Both the position numbers and the translations under genes were made by a program. The notes under the pieces were generated by a model. It was not told where the DNA came from. It did no database searches and saw nothing but the letters and a program-made list of their open reading frames with translations. Shown piece after piece: positions 8,403 through 16,502 of a stretch of DNA of 64,000 nucleotides. The first letter of the stretch is position 1; every line of letters starts with the position of its first letter. The DNA is from Alphaproteobacteria bacterium (lineage in GTDB: Bacteria > Pseudomonadota > Alphaproteobacteria > Rhodobacterales > Rhodobacteraceae). Location: assembly GCA_030433335.1 (NCBI GenBank), contig JAUILL010000001.1:62001-126000 (forward strand), in the 5' to 3' direction.

Positions 8403-9707
8403 ATGTCTCGTAGCGCCCTGACAGGGAGTCGGATCCGCGAGCGCCGGAACATGGTGGGGATGCGGCAGGCCGATCTTGCCCGCACAGTGGGAATTTCCGC
8501 GAGTTACCTCAATCTAATCGAGCATAACAGGCGGAGAATCGGCGGTAAGCTGTTAATGGATATCGCCAGTGCATTGGAGATCGAACCCGCCGCCCTGAGC
8601 GAGGGGGCCGAGGCGCATCTGGTTGCACGCCTGCGAGAGGCTGCTGCAGAGGGTGGCAAGCGGATCGAGATTGAACGCGTCGACGAATTCGCAGGACGTT
8701 TTCCGGGGTGGGCCGAGCTGGTGGTCGAAAAGCAGCGCCGGATCGCCGCGCTGGAGCGTACAGTCGAGGTCTTGACCGACCGTTTGACCCACGATCCGTT
8801 CTTGTCCGCGGCTCTGCATGATATTTTGACCGCTGTGGCCTCGATCCGATCAACCTCATCGATTCTCGTGGAAACGCCAGAACTGGAGCCGGAATGGCGG
8901 GGCCGCTTCCAGCGCAATATTAACGAGGACAGTCAGCGCCTTTCCGAAGCCTCGCGGTCATTGGTGGGCTATCTGGACGGGGTGGATGACATCGACGCCA
9001 GCACCACGTCGCCCCAAGAAGAGCTCGAAGCCTTTCTGGGCAGCTACGATTTCCACTTTGCAGAACTGGAAAATGCGGCGCAGGACACAGACACACAGGA
9101 TATCCTAGCCGGATCAGAACTCTTGCGCTCGTCTTCTGCGCGCGCCTTGGCCGAAGGTCATCTTCAGCAATACCTGCGCGACGCGACCTTGGTGCCGCTC
9201 TCGCGACTGCGCTCTGCTTTGGCAGCCCACGGCTTGGACCCCGCAGCGCTGGCCGGTCATTTGGGGGTGGATTTGCCGTTGTTGTTCAGGCGGTTGGCCT
9301 CATTGCCCAAAGAGTTGGAGTATGGGCCTATCGGGCTTGTGGTCTGCGATGCCTCTGGCACATTGATCTTTCGCAAACAAATCGAAGGCTTTCCGCTGCC
9401 CCGTTTCGGCGCGGCCTGTCCGCTTTGGCCGCTGTTTCGGGCGCTCAATCAACCGATGCTGCCGATGCAGGTGGATCTTGCGCAGGCGGGGCGCTCTGCT
9501 GGACATTTCCGCAGTTATTCAATTGCACAACCGGTCGGAGAGATCAGTTTCGGGAAATCCATGAGATTCGAAGCAAGTATGCTGGTCATCCCCGATGATC
9601 CTGCGGTAGAATCCACCCATGAACAGGTGGGTGTGAGTTGCCGTATTTGTCCAAGCGCGACATGCGGTGCCCGAAGAGAGCCGTCGATTTTGGCAGAGGG
9701 GTTTTGA
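8403..9707 (+). CDS. XRE-family regulator with C-terminal cysteine motif (short-chain acyl sensing ScfR/RamB-like)
   Basis: This 434-residue cytoplasmic regulator has an N-terminal XRE helix-turn-helix (about residues 8-62, with QADLARTVGISASYLNLIEHNRR). It ends in a Cys-rich motif CRICPSATC, the hallmark of the family that controls propionate, acetate and glyoxylate genes and senses acyl-CoA or short-chain acids. The metallopeptidase HExxH seen in some relatives is absent. It is divergent from the liv operon and lies directly upstream of the receiver/transporter-kinase genes, so it may control one or both. The ATG at 8403 follows an AAGGGGAA ribosome site. Confidence 0.82.
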   Translation: MSRSALTGSRIRERRNMVGMRQADLARTVGISASYLNLIEHNRRRIGGKLLMDIASALEIEPAALSEGAEAHLVARLREAAAEGGKRIEIERVDEFAGRFPGWAELVVEKQRRIAALERTVEVLTDRLTHDPFLSAALHDILTAVASIRSTSSILVETPELEPEWRGRFQRNINEDSQRLSEASRSLVGYLDGVDDIDASTTSPQEELEAFLGSYDFHFAELENAAQDTDTQDILAGSELLRSSSARALAEGHLQQYLRDATLVPLSRLRSALAAHGLDPAALAGHLGVDLPLLFRRLASLPKELEYGPIGLVVCDASGTLIFRKQIEGFPLPRFGAACPLWPLFRALNQPMLPMQVDLAQAGRSAGHFRSYSIAQPVGEISFGKSMRFEASMLVIPDDPAVESTHEQVGVSCRICPSATCGARREPSILAEGF

Positions 9708-9733
9708 CATTCAATTGCGCAATGCGCGATACT
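9704..9733 (+). promoter_or_regulatory. Candidate promoter of the receiver / transporter-kinase operon
   Basis: TTGACA (9704-9709, overlapping the stop codon of the XRE gene) and GATACT (9728-9733) are 18 bases apart. The palindrome TTGCGCAA (9715-9722) sits between them. It resembles the TTTGCAAA-type sites bound by RamB/PrpR relatives of the upstream regulator. Confidence 0.5.
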
Positions 9734-9760
9734 CCCTGGATATAAGTGCCATATCCAGGG
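9734..9760 (+). promoter_or_regulatory. Perfect 10-bp palindrome abutting the ribosome site of the receiver gene
   Basis: The palindrome CCCTGGATAT-AAGTGCC-ATATCCAGGG ends directly at the GAGGGGG ribosome site (9761-9767) of the next gene. There is no T-run, so it is not a normal terminator. It may be an operator over the start of transcription or, if transcription starts further upstream, a leader hairpin that affects ribosome access. Confidence 0.6.
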
Positions 9761-9773
9761 GAGGGGGTGAGGC

Positions 9774-10160
9774 ATGGGGAAGCGTGTACTGCTGATCGAA
9801 GATGAGCCAAACATCATCGAAGCGATCAGCTTTATTCTGTCGCGGGACGGATGGGAGGTCGACACCCACGCCAACGGTATTGATGCCGTTGACAAGGTGA
9901 AGGTCCGACAACCCGATCTCGTGATCCTTGATGTGATGTTGCCGGGGCGCAGTGGCTTCGACATTTTACGAGAGTTGCGGGACAACCCGCCAACGGCGAA
10001 TTTGCCGGTGCTGATGCTGACGGCTCGTGGCCAGACCAAAGACAAAGAGACAGCCGCGGCGCTCGGGGTCTCTCGGTTCATGACCAAGCCGTTCTCGAAT
10101 GCTGAGGTTCTGGAATCCGTCCGCGTTTTGGCATCGGGTGTCGAAGCACAGCACGGATGA
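9774..10160 (+). CDS. Single-domain CheY-like response regulator
   Basis: This 128-residue receiver is complete and has no output domain. The acidic pocket D10 and E11, the phospho-acceptor D53, T83 and K105 (TKPF) are all present. It is the likely phosphorylation target of the histidine kinase two genes downstream. Its stop overlaps the next start (ATGA), so the genes are co-translated. In the related CrbSR and CbrAB systems the regulator carries a DNA-binding domain. Here the output must pass through protein contacts, for example with the FliM-like protein at 13171 or another partner. Confidence 0.93.
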   Translation: MGKRVLLIEDEPNIIEAISFILSRDGWEVDTHANGIDAVDKVKVRQPDLVILDVMLPGRSGFDILRELRDNPPTANLPVLMLTARGQTKDKETAAALGVSRFMTKPFSNAEVLESVRVLASGVEAQHG

Positions 10161-10420
10161 CACGGAAATCCGAAAATCCGATCTTTCTGGAGAGAGAGCG
10201 ATATAGACGCCGCCGTCTTATGGACGGCGCGCGGCTCTCGCCTGTGCTGGCGGCTTTCCTGTTTCTTTTGCCCCTGATGTGGGGGGCAAGCGAGCAGGTG
10301 CCGACGGCAAGCGTTCTGATCTTCTTGTTCGGAGCGTGGGCGGCGTTGATTGTGCTGACGGTGGTACTGTCGCGACGGTTGCGGAATGCGACGCGGGAAA
10401 ACTGGCAGGAGCGGCCCTGA
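10157..10420 (+). CDS. Small two-helix membrane protein
   Basis: This 87-residue protein of unknown function has a basic N-terminus (RERYRRRRL) and two hydrophobic segments (about residues 26-46 and 50-72), then a charged tail. The topology is probably both ends in the cytoplasm. It is wedged between the receiver (four-base overlap) and the transporter-kinase (one-base overlap), so the three genes form one translational unit. It may be an accessory subunit of the symporter-like kinase, in the way DUF4212 and DUF485 proteins accompany acetate-type symporters. That is inference. Confidence 0.75.
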   Translation: MTRKSENPIFLERERYRRRRLMDGARLSPVLAAFLFLLPLMWGASEQVPTASVLIFLFGAWAALIVLTVVLSRRLRNATRENWQERP

Positions 10421-13104
10421 TGGGGATGGTGAACGTCCTTATTTCGGTATCACTGGCCTATGTCTTTTTCCTGTTCATGGTCGCGTTCTTTGCAGATCGG
10501 GCGGCGGCTCGGGGCAGGTCGAAATGGCTTCAGAGCCCGCTCATCTATACACTGTCGCTGTCAATTTATTGTACAGCGTGGACGTTCTATGGCGCGGTGG
10601 GATACGCGGCGCGGTCCGGGGTCGAATTCCTGACGATCTATCTGGGGCCATCGATTGTCATGATCGGATGGTGGCTCATCCTTAGAAAACTGGTGCGGAT
10701 CGGGCGAAGCCAGCGTGTGACCTCGATTGCCGACCTGATCTCTTCAAGATTTGGCAAATCCAATAGCTTGGCCGTCGTTGTTACAGTGATCGCGGTGGTT
10801 GGAACAACGCCCTATATCGCTTTGCAGTTGCAATCGGTGACCTTGGCGCTTGATGCCTTTGCGGGCGATGTAGTGAGCCAGAGCGTCGGCGCGTCGGCGA
10901 CGTCGCTGTGGCTGGCCGTGGGCTTGGCTTTGTTCACCGTTCTCTTCGGGACGCGCAATCTAGACGCCAATGAGCGGCACGATGGTGTTGTTATGGCGAT
11001 TGCTGTTGAAGCCGTTGTGAAATTGGTCGCGCTGGTCGCAGTCGGGCTGTTCGTGATCTGGGGGATCGGCGGCGGTGTTGGTCCGGTGTTGGAACGCATT
11101 TCCCAATCCGAGATCGCCCGCTGGGACGTGTCGAGTGGACGCTGGATGGGCCTCATGTTCCTGTCTGCGTCGGCGCTTCTAACGCTGCCGCGCATGTTTC
11201 AGGTCATGGTGGTCGAGAACGAAGACGAGCGCCATTTGGCGACCGCGAGTTGGGCCTTTCCGGCCTACTTGATGCTTATGAGCCTCTTCGTGGTGCCGAT
11301 TGCGGTAATTGGTCTCGAATACATGCCCGAGGGGGCAAACCCCGATCTCTTCGTTTTGACCCTCCCACTGGCCGAGGGAAAGAACACCCTCGCGATGCTG
11401 AGCTTCCTTGGTGGGTTTTCTTCGGCGACATCCATGGTGATTGTGGCGGCGATCGCGCTGTCGACGATGGTGTCGAACCACATCGTGATGCCGATCTGGT
11501 TGTCCGCGCAGGGCTCCACCGCTGTAGTCGCGGGCGACGTGCGCCACGTGGTGCTGCTGTCGCGCCGTCTGTCGATCATGGGGGTTTTGACGCTCGGCTA
11601 TCTCTACCACCACACCACTGGCGGCGGCGAGGCTCTGGCATCGATCGGTCTGATCAGCTTTGCAGGCGTTGCGCAGACTTTGCCCGCTCTGATGGGGGGC
11701 ATCTTCTGGCGTGGCGCAACCCGCGTCGGGGCGCTGTTGGGCATGGTGGTCGGGTTTGTTCTGTGGGCCTACACCTTGTTCATGCCGAGCTTTGGCCCGG
11801 AAGTCTTTATGTCCCAAGCATTTCTCGAAAGTGGCCCCTACGGCATGACATGGCTGCGGCCGCAGGCTCTGTTCGGGATCGCTTCGGATGATCCGGTGGT
11901 GCACTCGATTGTTTGGAGCATGTCGCTGAACACGATCACTTTCTTCGTCTTTTCGCTGCTGAGTTTCCCGACACCTTTGGAACGACTACAGGGCGCGCAG
12001 TTCGTGAATGTCTTTGATCATTCGGCACGTCCCGGGGGCTGGTCGCGGGGGCTTGCCGAGGCCGAGGATCTGCTCGTGATGGCGCAGCGGATTCTGGGTC
12101 CGGCAGAGGCGCAGGCCTTGTTTCGGACAGAGGCGGTCAGCCAAGGCATCACAGGCTACTTGCCGGAAACCACGCCCGAATTCTTGCAACGCTTGGAACG
12201 CGAGATGGCGGGCAGCGTGGGCGCGGCAACCGCGCACGCAATGATCGGTCAGATACTGGGGCGTGCCTCTGTCACGGTCGAGGATCTGATGGCTGTGGCG
12301 GACGAAACCGCGCAAATTATGGAATATTCAAACCAACTCGAAGCCAAGTCTGCCGAACTGACCCGCACCGCCCGCCAGTTGCGCGCCGCGAACGAAAAAC
12401 TGACCCAGATGTCGTTCCAGAAAGACGCCTTTCTTTCGCAGATCAGCCATGAATTGCGGACGCCCATGACCTCGATCCGTGCCTTTTCCGAAATCCTGCG
12501 CGAAGGCGGTTTGGAAGACGCTGCGCTGGCCAAATATGCGGGGATTATCCACGACGAAGCGATTCGCCTGACCAGATTGCTGGATGATTTGCTTGACCTG
12601 AGTGTGCTCGAGAATGGTCAGGTGAGCCTGAACGAAAAAGAAGGCCGGATCGGCGAGGTTCTAGACCAAGCCGTCGCCGCGGCAGGCACTGAGAACAGCC
12701 GACTGCGGATTGTTCGGTCGCGTGTCCGCGAGGATTTGGTGATCTACACCGATCTGGACCGGCTGTCTCAGGTCTTTATCAACCTGATTTCGAACGCGCT
12801 GAAATACTGCGATACCTTTCGGCCGCGCCTTGAGATCTCGGTGCGGGATCTTGGCGAAGCGATTGCCATCGATTTTATCGACAATGGCAGTGGCATTCCA
12901 GCGGCTTCGCAGGACGTGATTTTCGAGAAGTTTTCGCGCGTGGGGAGCGATCAGGCGGCGGGTGGTGCCGGACTCGGCCTTGCCATTTGCAAAGAGATTA
13001 TGAACCGGCTTGGTGGGACGGTGTCGTATCTGCCGGGGCAAGGGGGCGCCGCGTTTCGCGTCTTGCTGCCGAAAACTGTCGTGCGGTCGGGACGGATTTC
13101 GTAA
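10420..13104 (+). CDS. Sodium:solute symporter-histidine kinase fusion (CbrA/CrbS-like)
   Basis: This 894-residue inner-membrane protein senses or transports a solute and phosphorylates a response regulator. Residues 1 to about 510 form an SSS-family (PutP/ActP-like) transporter domain of about 13 helices. A linker and a coiled coil (about 625-665) follow. Then come HisKA with the phospho-acceptor H677 in SHELRTP, and HATPase_c with its N-box at 788-795 and DNGSGIP at 821. A separate PAS domain is not obvious. The start at 10420 overlaps the previous stop. Homologous architecture occurs in CrbS (acetate) and CbrA (histidine); with acs and a symporter elsewhere in the window, acetate or another short acid is the best guess for the signal. 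Confidence 0.9.
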   Translation: MGMVNVLISVSLAYVFFLFMVAFFADRAAARGRSKWLQSPLIYTLSLSIYCTAWTFYGAVGYAARSGVEFLTIYLGPSIVMIGWWLILRKLVRIGRSQRVTSIADLISSRFGKSNSLAVVVTVIAVVGTTPYIALQLQSVTLALDAFAGDVVSQSVGASATSLWLAVGLALFTVLFGTRNLDANERHDGVVMAIAVEAVVKLVALVAVGLFVIWGIGGGVGPVLERISQSEIARWDVSSGRWMGLMFLSASALLTLPRMFQVMVVENEDERHLATASWAFPAYLMLMSLFVVPIAVIGLEYMPEGANPDLFVLTLPLAEGKNTLAMLSFLGGFSSATSMVIVAAIALSTMVSNHIVMPIWLSAQGSTAVVAGDVRHVVLLSRRLSIMGVLTLGYLYHHTTGGGEALASIGLISFAGVAQTLPALMGGIFWRGATRVGALLGMVVGFVLWAYTLFMPSFGPEVFMSQAFLESGPYGMTWLRPQALFGIASDDPVVHSIVWSMSLNTITFFVFSLLSFPTPLERLQGAQFVNVFDHSARPGGWSRGLAEAEDLLVMAQRILGPAEAQALFRTEAVSQGITGYLPETTPEFLQRLEREMAGSVGAATAHAMIGQILGRASVTVEDLMAVADETAQIMEYSNQLEAKSAELTRTARQLRAANEKLTQMSFQKDAFLSQISHELRTPMTSIRAFSEILREGGLEDAALAKYAGIIHDEAIRLTRLLDDLLDLSVLENGQVSLNEKEGRIGEVLDQAVAAAGTENSRLRIVRSRVREDLVIYTDLDRLSQVFINLISNALKYCDTFRPRLEISVRDLGEAIAIDFIDNGSGIPAASQDVIFEKFSRVGSDQAAGGAGLGLAICKEIMNRLGGTVSYLPGQGGAAFRVLLPKTVVRSGRIS

Positions 13105-13170
13105 CCCTTCGGTAATCATGATCGGGGTAGGGTCGGGTAAACCCTTCTGACCTGACCCACGCGGACCCTC

Positions 13171-14112
13171 ATGCCCGAAACTGCTCTGGAACGAAAAGTC
13201 CGATCCGGCCCCAAGCCTGCGGAGACGCTGGACCATTTCGCGCGGGCCTGCGAGGTCGGAATGGGGGCTGCGCTGAATTATCCTGCGCAGGTGTCCGGTT
13301 CGGATCAGGGCGAGATTACAGCGCGTGATGCGGTCGGCATGATGGAAGAGGGCGGTCTGGTGTTGTTGCTCGACGGTCCGGAGGGCCGCATGGGTGCGAT
13401 GATTTTTCCACCCAATCTTGGCGCGGGCATGATCGAACTACTGACCTTTGGCGCATTTTCCCGTCACCCGATCACCCCGCGCGTTCCGACCACGACGGAT
13501 GCGGCGGTAATCGAACCTGTTGTGCGCGAGGTGCTCTGCCAAGTGGCCGCGCGAAACGAAGACAGGCCCGAGCCGATGCGGTTCGGCGCACTCCTGTCGC
13601 CCCAGCACTTTGCGCGGGTGATGCCCGAAGGGGCGTTGGATTGCTGGTCGGCGCAAGTGACGCTCTCGCCGGAACGGGAAGGGCGCGTCTGGCTTCTGGA
13701 AACGCGCCCGGTGCTGGAGGATGCGCTGCCTGATCCCGAGGTCGAGGCCAAGTGGCGCGAGGACATGACTGAAAGCGTGGCCGGAGCCGCCGTGCGACTT
13801 GATGTGGTCCTCGGGCCGGTTCGGCTTTCGCTCGCAGATATCAACAGCTGGGAGGTCGGAACGGTCCTTCCGCTGTCGATCGAGATGCTTGAGTCTGCAG
13901 AATTGCGTATGAATGGCGGAGAAGCTTTGGGCCGCGGCCATGTTGGGCGCTTGGGCGGGATGAGGGCTGTGCGATTGATCTCGGATACGGTGGTGGCCGA
14001 AGACCTAGCAGCTGATCCGCTAGAAAGTTTGGCGGAGCCGAGATTGCCTGTTCTGTCCGAAGCGCTCGATCCAATGGAAAACGGGGAGGATGATCCCATC
14101 CCCCCCGTCTAA
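13171..14112 (+). CDS. FliM/FliN-family protein with C-terminal SpoA domain
   Basis: This 313-residue protein has a C-terminal SpoA (surface presentation of antigens) domain at about residues 205-275. SpoA is the domain of the flagellar switch proteins FliM and FliN. The N-terminal two thirds look like the divergent FliM middle domain of Rhodobacterales proteins. The CheY-binding EIDALL peptide of enteric FliM is not seen. No other flagellar or type III secretion gene is near. It starts 66 bases after the transporter-kinase gene with no terminator between, so it may be co-transcribed with a CheY-like receiver. The ribosome site is weak, so the start is moderately certain. Confidence 0.75.
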   Translation: MPETALERKVRSGPKPAETLDHFARACEVGMGAALNYPAQVSGSDQGEITARDAVGMMEEGGLVLLLDGPEGRMGAMIFPPNLGAGMIELLTFGAFSRHPITPRVPTTTDAAVIEPVVREVLCQVAARNEDRPEPMRFGALLSPQHFARVMPEGALDCWSAQVTLSPEREGRVWLLETRPVLEDALPDPEVEAKWREDMTESVAGAAVRLDVVLGPVRLSLADINSWEVGTVLPLSIEMLESAELRMNGGEALGRGHVGRLGGMRAVRLISDTVVAEDLAADPLESLAEPRLPVLSEALDPMENGEDDPIPPV

Positions 14113-14128
14113 CGCTTCTCACTCTGCC

Positions 14129-14563
14129 TTAGTCTTCTTCGGCGAGGAATTTCAACTGCGGACGCAACTGGCCCAGCGCATAGCCCGCTTTCTCGGTTGC
14201 GGCGAGGATGTCGTCGATCGACATCTCTTTGGCCATCGCGAAGCTCCACAGAACAGAGCATCGCGTCCCGGACGCGCAGTAGGCAAGCACGGGGCCGGGG
14301 GCGGCCGCGAGCGTATCGTGATGGCGGGCAATGACCTCTGCGGTCATGGTGCTGTGGGTGACCGGATGGACATGGAATTCCAAACCGGCCTCTTCCGCCG
14401 CTTTGCCAATTTCCTCGGCCCAGAGCTGGGGAGGGTTCTCGGCGTCAGGCCTGTTGCAGATCAGAACCTTGTAGCCGGCATCCACGATCGCGGGGATGTC
14501 GGCTGGTGTGATCTGGGGCGTGACAGAGTAAGTGGGTGTAATGACGCGGATATCCATCCGCAT
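14129..14563 (-). CDS. TIGR01244-family rhodanese-like sulfurtransferase / phosphatase-fold protein
   Basis: This 144-residue protein is of the DUF442 type found in or fused to Blh (beta-lactamase-like hydrolase) of BigR operons. The active-site loop YCASGTRCS (Cys, four residues, Arg) fits a persulfide-carrying rhodanese-like or phosphatase-fold enzyme. It probably hands sulfane sulfur from the persulfide dioxygenase step to an acceptor in the cytoplasm. The start lies three bases after the YeeE-type gene stop. It is the last gene of the sulfide operon and converges with the FliM-like gene. Confidence 0.88.
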   Translation of the reverse strand: MRMDIRVITPTYSVTPQITPADIPAIVDAGYKVLICNRPDAENPPQLWAEEIGKAAEEAGLEFHVHPVTHSTMTAEVIARHHDTLAAAPGPVLAYCASGTRCSVLWSFAMAKEMSIDDILAATEKAGYALGQLRPQLKFLAEED

Positions 14564-14566
14564 GTC

Positions 14567-14998
14567 TTACTCTGCCGGAACGGCCCGGTCCAGTCTCGTG
14601 CGCAGCACGGGCGCGGCAAACATGCCAAGTGCCATCGTGCCGACAAAAACCACGCCGCCGATCCCGTTAAAGGTCAGCGAGGCCATCGACGGACCGGGGC
14701 ACAGCCCAGCCAGACCCCAGCCTGCACCGAAGAGCACAGAGCCCAGAACCAGGTTTCGACCAAGGCGTGCTTCGGGTTTCGGCGGGAAGTCACCGCCCAC
14801 AAGGGGTTTGCGGCCTCGGGTCAGCTGCCACGCGATGGCCATGGGGACAATCGCGCCGCCCATAACGAAGGCCAAAGTCGGGTCCCAGTCACCAAAAATA
14901 TCTAGCCAGCCCTGCACCTTGGCCGTGTCGACCATGCCCGAGATCATCAGGCCAGCGCCGAACAGAGCGCCGGAAATCAGTGCAAAAATATTGCGCAT
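14567..14998 (-). CDS. YeeE/YedE-family half transporter (DUF6691 type)
   Basis: This 143-residue membrane protein has four helices and the conserved GxGWGLAGLCPGP motif with the sulfur-carrying cysteine. It is the second half of a two-subunit thiosulfate or persulfide transport channel (PmpB-like). It pairs with the next gene upstream, whose stop overlaps its start by one base. The function is inferred from family membership and its place beside a persulfide dioxygenase-like gene. Confidence 0.9.
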   Translation of the reverse strand: MRNIFALISGALFGAGLMISGMVDTAKVQGWLDIFGDWDPTLAFVMGGAIVPMAIAWQLTRGRKPLVGGDFPPKPEARLGRNLVLGSVLFGAGWGLAGLCPGPSMASLTFNGIGGVVFVGTMALGMFAAPVLRTRLDRAVPAE

Positions 14999-15423
14999 CA
15001 GATCACTCCCAGAATGTGGCGGAAGAACACGACGGTCAGACCGCCAGCGAGGATGTACATCACTGTCGCGACGATGCCGCGCAGGGACAGGCGGGAAATC
15101 CCGCAGACGCCGTGGCCCGAGGTACAGCCATTGGCGAAACGGGTGCCAACGCCCACCAGAATACCGGCAGCCGCGATGACCCAGAGGTTATTGGTCAGGT
15201 GCGTGTCCACCTCTTTGTAGATGGGCAGGATCAGCGCGGGCATCAGGATCAGACCCGCAAGGAACGCGATGCGCTCTTTTGCAGTGATCCAGCCGCTGCC
15301 GTCCACAAGTCCACCGATGATGCCGCTGGCGCCCATAACCTTGCCGTTCGCAAGCAAGTAGACCGCACCGGCGAGGCCGATCAGCAGTCCGCCGATCAGA
15401 CCCATAATCCAGTCTTGTTCCAT
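14998..15423 (-). CDS. YeeE/YedE-family half transporter (PmpA-like)
   Basis: This is the first half (141 residues, about four helices) of the same channel, with the motif GTRFANGCTSGHGVCGISR containing the two functional cysteines. Split YeeE pairs of this size are typical in BigR/SqrR-controlled sulfide operons. It follows the metallo-beta-lactamase gene after a 66-base gap that holds a strong hairpin. Confidence 0.9.
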   Translation of the reverse strand: MEQDWIMGLIGGLLIGLAGAVYLLANGKVMGASGIIGGLVDGSGWITAKERIAFLAGLILMPALILPIYKEVDTHLTNNLWVIAAAGILVGVGTRFANGCTSGHGVCGISRLSLRGIVATVMYILAGGLTVVFFRHILGVI

Positions 15424-15445
15424 GTCGTTTCCTATATGTCCTGTA

Positions 15446-15484
15446 AAAGCGGGGCGACAGGGGAGGAAGGTGTCGCCCCGCTTT
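15446..15484 (-). terminator. Intergenic stem-loop between the metallo-hydrolase and YeeE genes
   Basis: A long inverted repeat (AAAGCGGGGCGACA with TGTCGCCCCGCTTT, loop of about 11 bases) is followed on the minus strand by TTTTAC. It may act as a partial terminator that makes the first gene more abundant than the transporter genes. Confidence 0.7.
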
Positions 15485-15489
15485 ACTTG

Positions 15490-16353
15490 TTAAATCTTGT
15501 TGACGGGTACCTTGAGGAACACGTCGCCCTTTTCATCAGGCTCGGGCATGTTGCCCGCACGCATGTTCACCTGAAGCGAAGGGATGATCAGGCGGGGCAT
15601 CGCGAGGGTCGCGTCACGTTCATCGCGCATGCGGACGAAATCCTCTTTGGCTTTGCCTTCGCCCACATGGATGTTCAGGCGTTTCTGCTCGCCCACGGTG
15701 GTTTCCCACGCGTATTCGTCGCGGCCCGGTGCTTTGTAGTCATGACCCACGAAGATGCGGGTTTCGTCGGGCAGGCTCAGGATCTTCTGGATCGAGGAGT
15801 AGAGCGTTTCCGAAGAGCCGCCGGGGAAGTCACAACGCGCGGTGCCGAAGTCGGGCATGAACAGGGTGTCGCCCACGAATGCCGCGTCGCCGATCACATA
15901 GGTCAGGCAGGCAGGGGTGTGGCCGGGGGTGTGCATGACGTCGCCGCGCATCTGGCCGATGTGGAAGCTGTCGCCCTCTTTGAAGAGTTTGTCGAACTGG
16001 CTGCCATCGCGCTGGAATTCGGTGCCTTCGTTAAAGACTTTGCCAAAGGTGTCCTGAACGATGGTGATGTTGTCACCGATGCCGATCTTGCCGCCGACGC
16101 GTTCCTGAATGTAGGGCGCGGCCGACAGGTGGTCTGCGTGCACGTGGCTTTCCAGCAGCCATTCCACGGTCAGGTTGTTTTCCTGAACGTATTTCACGAT
16201 CGCATCTGCCGAGCGTGTGTCAGTCCGGCCGGACGCGTAGTCGAAATCCAGCACGCTATCGATGACGGCACAGGCGCTGCCCTGAGGGTCACGCACCACA
16301 TACGAAATCGTAAAGGTGGCTTCGTCAAAGAAGGCTGTCACTTCGGGGGTCAT
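15490..16353 (-). CDS. Metallo-beta-lactamase-fold hydrolase, persulfide dioxygenase / Blh type
   Basis: This 287-residue cytoplasmic enzyme has the HVHADH motif at residues 70-75, and the further His (CTSpGHT-like THTPGHTPAC) and Asp ligands of the MBL fold. Its sequence matches the ETHE1/Blh branch, in which a single iron oxidises glutathione persulfide to sulfite. It heads the operon with two YeeE halves and a TIGR01244 protein, the standard sulfide-detoxification set. I chose the ATG at 16353 because CTCGGAG precedes it; the frame continues upstream without family sequence. Whether it is a true dioxygenase or a hydrolase cannot be fixed from sequence. Confidence 0.87.
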   Translation of the reverse strand: MTPEVTAFFDEATFTISYVVRDPQGSACAVIDSVLDFDYASGRTDTRSADAIVKYVQENNLTVEWLLESHVHADHLSAAPYIQERVGGKIGIGDNITIVQDTFGKVFNEGTEFQRDGSQFDKLFKEGDSFHIGQMRGDVMHTPGHTPACLTYVIGDAAFVGDTLFMPDFGTARCDFPGGSSETLYSSIQKILSLPDETRIFVGHDYKAPGRDEYAWETTVGEQKRLNIHVGEGKAKEDFVRMRDERDATLAMPRLIIPSLQVNMRAGNMPEPDEKGDVFLKVPVNKI

Positions 16354-16502
16354 GGTCGGTCTCCGAGATATCTGTTTCCGAATATATATAATAACGTGAA
16401 TATGTGATGCAAGTATTTTTACCTTGATTTGGGTCAAGGCTCTGCAATTGCCGGTTTGCTACGATGTTCGTGTGAAGAATCCTCTTCAGAAAGGTGCGAA
16501 AA

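Noticed and set aside
14980..16407. A 475-codon plus-strand frame across the sulfide operon
   Set aside because: It crosses two genes and a hairpin on the other strand and shows no protein features.
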